6,492 nucleotides of DNA, taken from the NCBI GenBank assembly GCA_021463315.1, contig JAJTXO010000233.1, positions 1 through 6,492 of the forward strand, given 5' to 3'. The position numbers were made by a program, and so were the translations under genes. The DNA comes from Caldilineales bacterium (GTDB lineage: Bacteria; Chloroflexota; Anaerolineae; JAAEKA01). Under the pieces are notes generated by a model, which searched no databases, was not told the origin of the DNA, and worked only from the letters and a program-made list of their open reading frames with translations. Below are positions 1 through 5,516 of the stretch, in pieces (the stretch's first letter is position 1; every line of letters starts with the position of its first letter).

Positions 1-89
1 CCGAAGTCTGCGCAGGTTTGTTCAAAACGAGCTCACAGTCCATAAGACTTCGGAAGTCTTCCCCCTCTATTGAGATGGTGCGTCGTTCA
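1..89 (-). repeat. Palindromic intergenic element, partial inverted copy
   Basis: This is the second copy of the element at 5356-5493, in opposite orientation and cut by the window edge. The reverse complement of 1-60 matches 5391-5450 at 59 of 60 bases; the one difference is in 11-20. Similarity continues, with a one-base length difference, through the run of C at 61-65 and the motif TTGAGATG at 70-77, then fades into a degenerate terminal repeat ending near 89. It contains the perfect odd palindrome AAGACTTCGGAAGTCTT (44-60). It lies beyond the 3' end of the EF-G-like gene, as the other copy lies beyond lon. No coding capacity is seen. A MITE- or REP-type mobile repeat is the best reading; the family is not one I can name. 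Confidence 0.8.
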
Positions 90-163
90 CGATTCTCACG
101 CAAAGCCGCCAAGAGTTTCTGCCCTTTGCGGTCCTTGCGCCTTTGTGTGAAACAACAATCGTG
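88..163 (-). repeat. Long inverted repeat after the EF-G-like gene, possible 3' stem-loop
   Basis: Outer arms CACGATT (88-94) and AATCGTG (157-163) are perfectly complementary. Inside them, TCACGCAAAG (96-105) pairs with CTTTGTGTGA (141-150) at 9 of 10 positions, and weaker pairing continues into 106-140. On the minus strand the fold begins 11 bases after the stop codon of the EF-G-like gene, so it would sit at the 3' end of that mRNA. It has no clear T tract, so it is not a textbook intrinsic terminator; a role in 3'-end protection or termination is inference. The CAAAG/CTTTG-rich inner arms resemble repeats seen between genes in many environmental genomes. Confidence 0.5.
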
Positions 164-174
164 CAGTACTGAGC

Positions 175-2253
175 CTATTTCTCTTCCTCGCGTTCCTTCT
201 TGGCGGCCTCGATCACCGTCACCGCGATGTTGCCCGGCACCACCGCGTAGTGCGACGGCTCGATGCTGTAGATGCCGCGACCCTGGGTCAGCGAACGCAG
301 ATCGGCCGCGTAGCGCTGCATCTCGGCCAACGGCGCCTGAGCCTCGACCACGCTCTTGCCGCGCTCCTGGCCGATGCCCTGCACCACGCCGCGCCGGGTG
401 TTCAGATCGCCCATGATGTCGCCCACGTACGCGTCGGGCACGATCACCTTGACCTGCACGATCGGCTCCAGCAGCACCGGGCCGGCCTTCTCGAACGCGG
501 CCCGGAAGGCCTCGCGGCCGGCGATCTGGAAGGCGATGTCCTTGGAGTCCACCGGGTGCATCTTGCCGTCGTAGACCTCCGCGCGCACGTCTACCACCGG
601 GTAGCCGGCGATGACGCCCTGCTCCAGCACCGAGCGGATGCCCTTTTCGATGGAGGGGAAGAAGGAGTTGGAGATGGAGCCGCCAAAGACGCGCTCGGTG
701 CTGTACTCGAAGCCAGCGCCGCGCTCCAGCGGCTTGACCTCCAGGTGAACCTCGCCGAACTGGCCCGCGCCGCCGGTCTGCTTCTTGTGGCGATACTGCT
801 CGGCCGCGTTCTTGGTGACGGTCTCGCGATAGGGCACCTTGGGCAGATGGGTGTCGATGCCCACGCCGAACTTCTCTTGCAGGGCATGCACAGACACGTC
901 CACGTGGGTGTCGCCCATGCCCGAGAGGATGGTCTGGCCGGTGCCAGGCTCGAAGCGCCAGCGCAGCGTGGGGTCCTGCTCGCCCTGGCGGGTGAGGGCC
1001 GGCCCCATCTTGGCCGAGTCCTGCTGCGTCTTGGGCGTCACGGCCACCTCGAACAGCGGGTTGGGATAATGGGGCGGCGCGACGGTCAGCAGGTTGTTGC
1101 GCCGGGTCAGCGTGTCGCCGGTGATGGTGTCCCCCAGCTTGGCTACTGCGCCGATATCGCCCAGCGCCAGCCGGTCGACGTTGATCTGATCCTTGCCGCG
1201 CATGACGAACAACTGGCCCAGCCGCTCCTCCACGCTGGAGCGGGGATTGAACAAACGCCCTTCCTCGATGGCCAGCTCGCCAGAGACAACGCGGAAATAG
1301 GTCAGCTTGCCCACGTAGGGATCGGCCACCGTCTTGAAGGCAAAGAGCACCACCGGGCCAGCCGCCTTGGGGGCCAAGGTCAGCGTCTCGCCGGCCGCAT
1401 TGGCAGCCTCGACGCCGCGGCTGCTCAGGAAGCCCGGCGTGATCTGCGACAGCACATCCATCAGCGAGCGCACGCCGATGTTGTGGGTGGCGTCGCCGAA
1501 GCAGACCGGCACGACGCTGCCCTGGCGAATGGCGGCCAGCAGGCCGCTCTTGATCTCGTCCTGGGTCAATTCTTCGCCGTCCAGGAACTTCATGATCAGG
1601 TCATCGTTGTCGCCAGCGGCCGCCTCGGACAGTGCCATCAAGCCCATCTCCAGATCGTCGGCCAGCGCGGCGGGAACAGCCTCCACCTTGCCTTCGGGGC
1701 CGACGGAAGCTTTGCGGCTGAGCAGGTCGACCACTCCCTTGAAGCTGGCCTCTGCGCCGATCGGCAACTGCACCGGCACGAAGTTGGCGCCGAACACGCT
1801 GCGCAGCTCGGCGATGGCCTGGTCAGGGTTGGCGTTCTCGCGTGCCATCTTGTTCAGATAGACCACGCGCGGCAGGTGGTTGTCCTCGGCGATCTGCCAG
1901 GCAATTTCCGTGCCCACCTCGACGCCGGCCACAGCATCCACCACGATCAGAGCCACATCAGCGGCCGCGGCCGCGCTGTATGCCTCGCCAACGAAGTCCA
2001 CGTAACCCGGCGCATCCAGGAGATTCAGCTTGACGCCCTGCCACTCCACAGGCAACACCGTCAGGTTGATCGAAATGCTGCGACGCTTTTCTTCTGGGTC
2101 ATAGTCGGAAACGGTGTTGCCGTCCTCAACCCGCCCCATGCGCGTCAAGGCGCCGGCATCGAACAGCATAGCCTCGGCCAGCGAGGTCTTGCCTGCGCCG
2201 CTATGGCCCATCAACGCAATGCTACGAACATGATCTGCTGCATACTGCTTCAT
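175..2253 (-). CDS. EF-G-like translational GTPase (elongation factor G paralogue)
   Basis: This 692-residue protein has the full EF-G domain order and near-normal length. The G domain shows the P-loop GHSGAGKTS (16-24), a switch I region of the EF-G-like type (EEKRRSISI, about 54-62), DAPGYVDF (80-87) and NKMARE (134-139). Domains II and III follow, with SGMGDTHVDV at about 444-453. Domain IV has GGAGQFGEVHL (494-504) and keeps a histidine at its tip (H566, in DGKMHPVDS). Domain V has GDIMGDLNTRRG (611-622). Canonical EF-G has DTPGHVDF, whose histidine promotes GTP hydrolysis; here it is tyrosine, which I recall as usual in the EF-G-like branch. The G4 aspartate of NKxD is alanine (A137), which is odd. 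Members probably bind ribosomes, but their exact role is not settled, so I give no symbol. ATG at 2253 was preferred over TTG at 2301 because homologues start with a similar MK-Y segment and AGGAGG (2269-2274) lies upstream, though 15 bases away. The gene has its own promoter. Confidence 0.93.
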   Translation of the reverse strand: MKQYAADHVRSIALMGHSGAGKTSLAEAMLFDAGALTRMGRVEDGNTVSDYDPEEKRRSISINLTVLPVEWQGVKLNLLDAPGYVDFVGEAYSAAAAADVALIVVDAVAGVEVGTEIAWQIAEDNHLPRVVYLNKMARENANPDQAIAELRSVFGANFVPVQLPIGAEASFKGVVDLLSRKASVGPEGKVEAVPAALADDLEMGLMALSEAAAGDNDDLIMKFLDGEELTQDEIKSGLLAAIRQGSVVPVCFGDATHNIGVRSLMDVLSQITPGFLSSRGVEAANAAGETLTLAPKAAGPVVLFAFKTVADPYVGKLTYFRVVSGELAIEEGRLFNPRSSVEERLGQLFVMRGKDQINVDRLALGDIGAVAKLGDTITGDTLTRRNNLLTVAPPHYPNPLFEVAVTPKTQQDSAKMGPALTRQGEQDPTLRWRFEPGTGQTILSGMGDTHVDVSVHALQEKFGVGIDTHLPKVPYRETVTKNAAEQYRHKKQTGGAGQFGEVHLEVKPLERGAGFEYSTERVFGGSISNSFFPSIEKGIRSVLEQGVIAGYPVVDVRAEVYDGKMHPVDSKDIAFQIAGREAFRAAFEKAGPVLLEPIVQVKVIVPDAYVGDIMGDLNTRRGVVQGIGQERGKSVVEAQAPLAEMQRYAADLRSLTQGRGIYSIEPSHYAVVPGNIAVTVIEAAKKEREEEK

Positions 2254-2268
2254 AGGTTGATCGAAAAT

Positions 2269-2274
2269 CCTCCT
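2269..2274 (-). promoter_or_regulatory. Shine-Dalgarno AGGAGG with long spacing
   Basis: The minus strand reads AGGAGG here, a perfect anti-16S match, 15 bases before the ATG at 2253. Usual spacing is about 5 to 9 bases, and no other common start codon lies at that distance in frame. The alternative TTG start at 2301 lies upstream of this site and has no comparable site of its own, so the ATG is still favoured. Confidence 0.5.
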
Positions 2275-2314
2275 GGATGTGCTCTCTGTTTGTGCCTGCA
2301 AGCCAACAAACTAC

Positions 2315-2351
2315 GCCGCCAGCTTCAGCTTGCGGGCGAAAAGCCGGCGGC
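2315..2351 (-). promoter_or_regulatory. Leader stem-loop at the predicted 5' end of the EF-G-like mRNA
   Basis: In the minus-strand RNA, GCCGCCGGCUU (2351-2341) pairs with AAGCUGGCGGC (2325-2315). That is 11 consecutive pairs, one of them G-U, around a 15-base loop. The promoter at 2359-2387 predicts transcription starting near 2352, so the stem would form almost exactly at the 5' end of the message. Such 5'-terminal stems are known to protect mRNAs from 5'-end-dependent decay, as in ompA. Only a weakly T-rich stretch follows, so attenuation is possible but not supported. Confidence 0.5.
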
Positions 2352-2358
2352 ACCGGTT

Positions 2359-2387
2359 ATTCTAACCTAAATGGGGGTTAGTGTCAA
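2359..2387 (-). promoter_or_regulatory. Sigma-70-type promoter of the EF-G-like gene
   Basis: On the minus strand a perfect -35 box TTGACA (2387-2382) is followed by a 17-base spacer and the -10 box TAGAAT (2364-2359), one change from consensus. The predicted start is near 2352, giving a leader of about 100 bases before the ATG at 2253. The spacer and -10 region also hold a small inverted repeat, CTAACC (2362-2367) with GGTTAG (2376-2381), which could be an operator. No regulator is known. Confidence 0.75.
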
Positions 2388-2418
2388 AGAATGTCGGGAA
2401 CTTGCGCAAGCCGGCACA

Positions 2419-2484
2419 CGTAGGTCCGGCTACCAGCCGGACGCCGCGGCCATGCGAGGGGTGTCACTGGCAGCGTGACCTACG
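2419..2484 (-). repeat. Modular REP-like palindromic element after the amidohydrolase gene
   Basis: Outer arms CGTAGGTC (2419-2426) and GACCTACG (2477-2484) are perfect complements. Inside are two hairpins: GTCCGGCT-ACC-AGCCGGAC (2424-2442), with 8-bp arms, and GTCAC with GTGAC (2463-2467 and 2475-2479). Together they could fold as a three-way junction or as two side-by-side hairpins. The structure starts 8 bases past the stop codon of the amidohydrolase gene and could stabilise or end that transcript. The modular look suggests a dispersed intergenic repeat, but other copies cannot be seen in this window. Confidence 0.6.
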
Positions 2485-2492
2485 ATTCGTCT

Positions 2493-3812
2493 TTATCCTG
2501 CGTAGGTGCGCACAATCGCCAGGTCTTGTCCGACCAGCTTCAGCGCGCGGCGCTCGGCCTCCCAGAGGATGCGCTCCTGGTCCAACGTCAGCAGGCGGCG
2601 CTCCTTCATCAGCCAGCGACCAGCCACCATCACGTGGCTCACATCGCCCGCCTGCGCGCTGTGCAGCAGATTGGCCACCAGATCATGCCGCGGCCGCCAG
2701 TGCGGCTGGTCGCAGTCCAGCAGGATCAGATCGGCCAGATTGCCGGGGACGATGGCGCCGCTGTCGGGCCAGCCCAGCGCGCGCGCGCCGTTCTGCGTGG
2801 CCATGCGCAGCGGCAGGTCGCCGGCCATCAGCTCCGGGTCAGCATGGTGCAGCTTTTGGATCAGCGCGGCCAGGCGAGCCTCCTTGAGCATGTTCAGATC
2901 GTTGCTGCTGGCCGGGCCGTCGGTGCCCAGCGCCACGTTGACCCCCTGGGCCAGCAGGGCCGGCACAGGCGTCACCCCCATGCCCAGCTTCATGTGGCAG
3001 TTGGGACACTGCACCACATGGACGCCGCGCCGGGCCAGAATGGCCTGATCGATCTCGCTGAGGCAGATGCAGTGCGCGGCGATGGTCGGCACATCGAAGA
3101 TGCCGTTGGCCTCCAGCAGCTCCACCGGGCTGCGGTCATAGCGGGCCAGCGAGTTGTCCACCTGCTGCTGCGACTCGGCCAGGTGGATGTGGATGCCGAC
3201 GCCCAGCCGGGCGGCCACCGCGGCCGTGCGGGCCAGGAAGCGCGGCTCACACATGTAGGGCGAATGCGGGCCGAGCAGGGTGCGAATGCGCCCATCGGCC
3301 GCGCCCTGCCAACGCTGCACGAAGTCCACCGTGCCGGGCAGGTCGACGCCGATGTTGTGCTCCTCGCCGAAGACGCACCAGGCCAGCAGCGCGCGCAGGC
3401 CAGCCTGCTCGGCCGCCTGCGCCACGCGGTCCATGTAGAAGTAGTGGTCGGCAAAGGCCACCGTGCCGCCGCGGATCATCTCGGCCGCGGCCAGCATGGC
3501 GCCCCAGTAGACGTCCTCGTCGCTAAGCTGCGACTCCACCACCCAGACCCGCTCGTTGAACCAGCGGTCCAGCGGCAGATCCTCGGCCCAGCCGCGCTCG
3601 AAGGTCATCGGTGAGTGGGTATGCGCGTTGACGAAGCCAGGCATCAGCACGTGGTTGCGGGCGTCCAGCGTCTCATCGGCCTGAAAGCCGGCCGGCGCCT
3701 GCCCGACTGCCACGATGCGGGCGCCATCGATGGCGACCTCGGCGTTGCGCAGGATTGTCCCCGCGGAGTCCAGGGTTACGATATCGGCGTGGGTAATCAG
3801 GGTTCGGGTCAT
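2493..3812 (-). CDS. mtaD: Amidohydrolase, probable 5'-methylthioadenosine/S-adenosylhomocysteine deaminase
   Basis: This 439-residue cytosolic metal-dependent hydrolase belongs to the TrzA/MtaD branch of the amidohydrolase superfamily. Visible motifs are HxH in NAHTHSP (H64, H66), GPHSPYM (H183), HIHLAES (metal ligand H210 and catalytic E213), AHC (H247) and GTDGPASSND (metal ligand D298). The spacings 183-210, 210-213 and 247-298 fit what I recall of the Thermotoga deaminase Tm0936 active site. Family members remove the 6-amino group of S-adenosylhomocysteine, methylthioadenosine or adenosine, feeding methyl-cycle salvage. A C-terminal segment (about 350-400, GAIVPGNLADLILLD) is the usual beta-sandwich closure. 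The length is complete. The ATG has a modest AAGG upstream site 8 bases away. No clear promoter was found in the spacer before it. Substrate is inferred from family only; guanine, cytosine or triazine-type substrates are alternatives. Confidence 0.9.
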   Translation of the reverse strand: MTRTLITHADIVTLDSAGTILRNAEVAIDGARIVAVGQAPAGFQADETLDARNHVLMPGFVNAHTHSPMTFERGWAEDLPLDRWFNERVWVVESQLSDEDVYWGAMLAAAEMIRGGTVAFADHYFYMDRVAQAAEQAGLRALLAWCVFGEEHNIGVDLPGTVDFVQRWQGAADGRIRTLLGPHSPYMCEPRFLARTAAVAARLGVGIHIHLAESQQQVDNSLARYDRSPVELLEANGIFDVPTIAAHCICLSEIDQAILARRGVHVVQCPNCHMKLGMGVTPVPALLAQGVNVALGTDGPASSNDLNMLKEARLAALIQKLHHADPELMAGDLPLRMATQNGARALGWPDSGAIVPGNLADLILLDCDQPHWRPRHDLVANLLHSAQAGDVSHVMVAGRWLMKERRLLTLDQERILWEAERRALKLVGQDLAIVRTYAG

Positions 3813-3907
3813 GGTGGGGGCCTTGGTAATGGATCTTGGGAACGGATGGAGTGGATTGGCGGAGGGCTGAGTTGAAGGCGATTCGTGGGACGTGGGCAGG
3901 CGAAGGG

Positions 3908-4092
3908 TTACTTTGAGTCGTTCTCGTTGCGCAGATGATCAGGCACGCACAGCCACTGGCGGTTGATGCGGTGTTCGGTCACGTCCTTGGCGGGAAGATG
4001 CGACGGCATTCCAGGCTGCGCCATCCGAAGTTGATCAGCAGGCCCAGCGGCGCCAGTTGTCGCCAACCACCACGACGGCGCCTCGGACCAAT
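3908..4092 (-). pseudogene. Frameshifted C-terminal remnant of a small protein gene (GxxExxY-like)
   Basis: Two minus-strand frames hold protein-like wording that joins at 3988. The frame open from 4092 reads LGLLINFGWRSLECRRIFPP and then stops at a TGA. The neighbouring frame continues as KDVTEHRINRQWLCVPD to a TAA at 3908. Adding one A at 3988 would give one reading frame across both. LGLLINFG is the typical late motif of GxxExxY-family proteins, small proteins of unclear function common in Chloroflexota, so this looks like the tail of such a gene; the N-terminal two thirds are missing. The second frame alone gives a 69-codon ORF (3908-4117) that could be read as a small protein, but its first half does not look coding. 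No recognisable ribosome site was found. Confidence 0.4.
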
Positions 4093-4145
4093 TCATCCAC
4101 ACACCCATCCGCTCCATCTATTCAATCCGTTCCCGCAATCCGTTC

Positions 4146-5201
4146 CTAAAGTCCCGCCAGCCGCGCTGCGATCCCCTGCAGCAGAAAGACCACGATCGGC
4201 AGCAGCAGCGCGGTGACGAAGCCGCGCACGGTGCTGGGCTGCCACGGCCAGGTCGGCAGGTCGTCCACGGTCGCCTGGGCGGCGCGCAGCACGCCGAGGG
4301 TCTTCTCCAGCCGCTCCGGCTCCTCGACCACTCCACGCTCCACTCCCTGCGTCACCTCGGCCACCGACTTCCTCAGCAGGCTGTTGATGTCGCCCTGGAT
4401 CTGCTCCTTGCTGGCCACCAACCGGTGGTGCATTCCCCACAGCGGCCAGACGAACACCACAACTGCCAGCGCCACAACCGCAGCCGTCGGAATCAACACC
4501 GTGCTGGTGCGAATCTCGCCCGGCAGCGCGAGCAACACCAGGTACTGGGCCAACACGATGCCGAGGGCAGTGCGCACCGTCAGGCCAGAGAAGCTGTAGA
4601 GCGGCTCCGGGTCGAACAGGTCGATCTCCCTGGCGCTGGCATGGATCTTGCTGACCAACCGCAACTGGTGGATGACGTGAGCGAAGAAGGCGCCGCCGAT
4701 GATAAAGCTGACGACACTGACAACCAGCTCCCAACCGGCGAAGAACTCACTGAATCTGCTGAGCTGCACTCTGGCCAATGAAGCCGCGATAGCCAGCCAA
4801 ACCAATGCGCCGACTGCCTCCACCCGCAGCGGTATGACCGTCAGCCGGGTTTCCAGCTGGCGCAACTGGTCGTCGCTGGCATTCAGCGTTCTGTTGAAGG
4901 TGTGCAGCGCGCGGATGCCGTAGCGGTCGAGATACTGGTGCAGCGCCAGAATCGACACATTCCAGATCACCGCTGGCGCCGGCAAGAGGAGGATAGAGGG
5001 ATCGCGTTGGCCGCTCAGCCAGCGGCCCACGGCAAACAGCAGGTAGCCCGCGCCAAAGAGCGCGAGGTAGAACAGCCAGGCAGGTATCGGCAGCCGGCCA
5101 ACCCGTCGCGCCAGGCGGTCGATCACCGCCGAGGGGTATTGCGCTTCGAGGCTAAGCGCGGCCAGGTCTGGATGAGGGGAACCGGTCATGGCGCAATCCA
5201 T
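4146..5201 (-). CDS. Hypothetical seven-helix integral membrane protein
   Basis: This 351-residue protein is not one I recognise. Hydrophobic stretches suggest seven membrane segments at about 40-60, 70-88, 126-145, 157-180, 206-226, 233-255 and 326-347. The last two are separated by a charged, probably helical loop (256-318) with many Glu, Gln and Arg residues (for example EQIQGDINSLLRKSV and VERGVVEEPERLEK). Another polar loop at 94-122 is also helix-like. The segment LFDPEPLYSFSGLTVRTA (195-212) before helix five, and PTWPWQPSTVRGF (316-328) before helix seven, stand out as possible conserved motifs. No enzyme, transporter or sensor signature is visible. ATG at 5201 gives the longest frame; a second ATG at 5189 is equally possible, and neither has a good ribosome site. 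A candidate promoter lies 45 bases upstream of the first ATG. Confidence 0.8.
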   Translation of the reverse strand: MDCAMTGSPHPDLAALSLEAQYPSAVIDRLARRVGRLPIPAWLFYLALFGAGYLLFAVGRWLSGQRDPSILLLPAPAVIWNVSILALHQYLDRYGIRALHTFNRTLNASDDQLRQLETRLTVIPLRVEAVGALVWLAIAASLARVQLSRFSEFFAGWELVVSVVSFIIGGAFFAHVIHQLRLVSKIHASAREIDLFDPEPLYSFSGLTVRTALGIVLAQYLVLLALPGEIRTSTVLIPTAAVVALAVVVFVWPLWGMHHRLVASKEQIQGDINSLLRKSVAEVTQGVERGVVEEPERLEKTLGVLRAAQATVDDLPTWPWQPSTVRGFVTALLLPIVVFLLQGIAARLAGL

Positions 5202-5246
5202 CGGGGCGTAGCTGCAGCCAGCGGCGGGTAAGGAGCGATGCGCCAG

Positions 5247-5255
5247 ATTCTAGCA
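5247..5255 (-). promoter_or_regulatory. Candidate extended -10 promoter for the membrane protein gene
   Basis: The minus strand reads TGC-TAGAAT, an extended -10 element with one change from TATAAT in the hexamer, the same hexamer used by the EF-G-like gene. The -35 position at 17-base spacing is TTCTCG, a poor match (3 of 6). Extended -10 promoters often tolerate weak -35 boxes. The predicted start is about 40 bases ahead of the ATG at 5201. Confidence 0.35.
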
Positions 5256-5271
5256 CAGACCGGCCAATGCG

Positions 5272-5368
5272 AGAAGTCCAGCTTTGCGGAAGAGATGGAC
5301 CCGGTGTGAGACGTTGTAGCGGGAAGTCCGCTTAGCAAGAAGTCCGACCTTTCGGAAGAAGTCGGACT
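5272..5368. repeat. Two related stem-loops with different stems
   Basis: The first hairpin pairs GTCCA (5276-5280) with TGGAC (5296-5300). The second pairs AGTCCGAC (5341-5348) with GTCGGACT (5361-5368). Both begin with AGAAGTCC (5272-5279 and 5338-5345) and both have a loop of the form CTTT-CGGAAG, so they look like diverged copies. A third GAAGTCC lies at 5323-5329. The second hairpin's 3' arm overlaps the left terminal repeat of the element at 5356. The GAAGTC word or its complement occurs nine times between 5270 and 5495. Confidence 0.55.
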
Positions 5369-5493
5369 GTATCATCTCAATAGATTGGGGAAGACTTCCG
5401 AAGTCTTATGGACTGTGAGCTCGTTTTGAACAAACCTTCGCAGACTTCGGAAGTCTCGACCCCGGTTTTTTGAGATGATACGTCGGACTTCTT
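5356..5493 (+). repeat. Palindromic intergenic element with terminal inverted repeats (MITE-like)
   Basis: The arms at 5356-5380 and 5470-5493 are inverted repeats that agree at 23 of 25 aligned positions (one mismatch, one gap). Inside lie two odd palindromes in mirror order, AAGACTTCCGAAGTCTT (5391-5407) and AGACTTCGGAAGTCT (5442-5456), each with a GGGG or CCCC run on its outer side. They flank an asymmetric core of about 34 bases (5408-5441). The whole therefore folds as one nested hairpin. The core defines the orientation and is nearly identical to the copy at 1-60. The element starts 23 bases past the lon stop codon. It has no ORF, and no clear target-site duplication is visible. It is probably non-autonomous mobile DNA or a REP-like unit; a structured 3' UTR for lon is a possible consequence. 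Confidence 0.8.
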
Positions 5494-5516
5494 TGGGATA
5501 CGGAGCGCAGGCCGGC

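Noticed and set aside
2254..2301. Upstream TTG start for the EF-G-like gene
   Set aside because: It would add 16 residues not expected in the family, has no ribosome site of its own, and would place AGGAGG (2269-2274) inside the coding region.
250..2370. 706-codon open frame on the plus strand opposite the EF-G-like gene
   Set aside because: It is a shadow of the strongly GC-biased codons of the minus-strand gene. Its translation is rich in His, Arg, Gln and Leu with no domain, and the minus strand encodes a complete EF-G-like protein.
2401..2410. Perfect palindrome CTTGCGCAAG as an operator
   Set aside because: A 10-base palindrome is expected by chance at this composition, and it lies upstream of the promoter with no partner site.
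2475..3614. 379-codon open frame on the plus strand opposite the amidohydrolase gene
   Set aside because: It is also an antisense shadow: His/Gln/Arg-rich translation with no recognisable motif, while the minus strand keeps every active-site residue of the family.
3813..3907. Promoter for the amidohydrolase gene
   Set aside because: No -35/-10 pair with acceptable match and spacing is visible on the minus strand of this stretch.
4123..4146. Direct repeat CAATCCGTTCC in two copies just after the membrane protein gene
   Set aside because: Eleven bases repeated once with a 13-base period is too little to call a functional site; related words elsewhere in the spacer are imperfect.
5356..5493. 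CRISPR array suggested by repeated GAAGTC words
   Set aside because: The repeats are palindromic, irregularly spaced and lack unique spacers of constant length; no cas gene is present.
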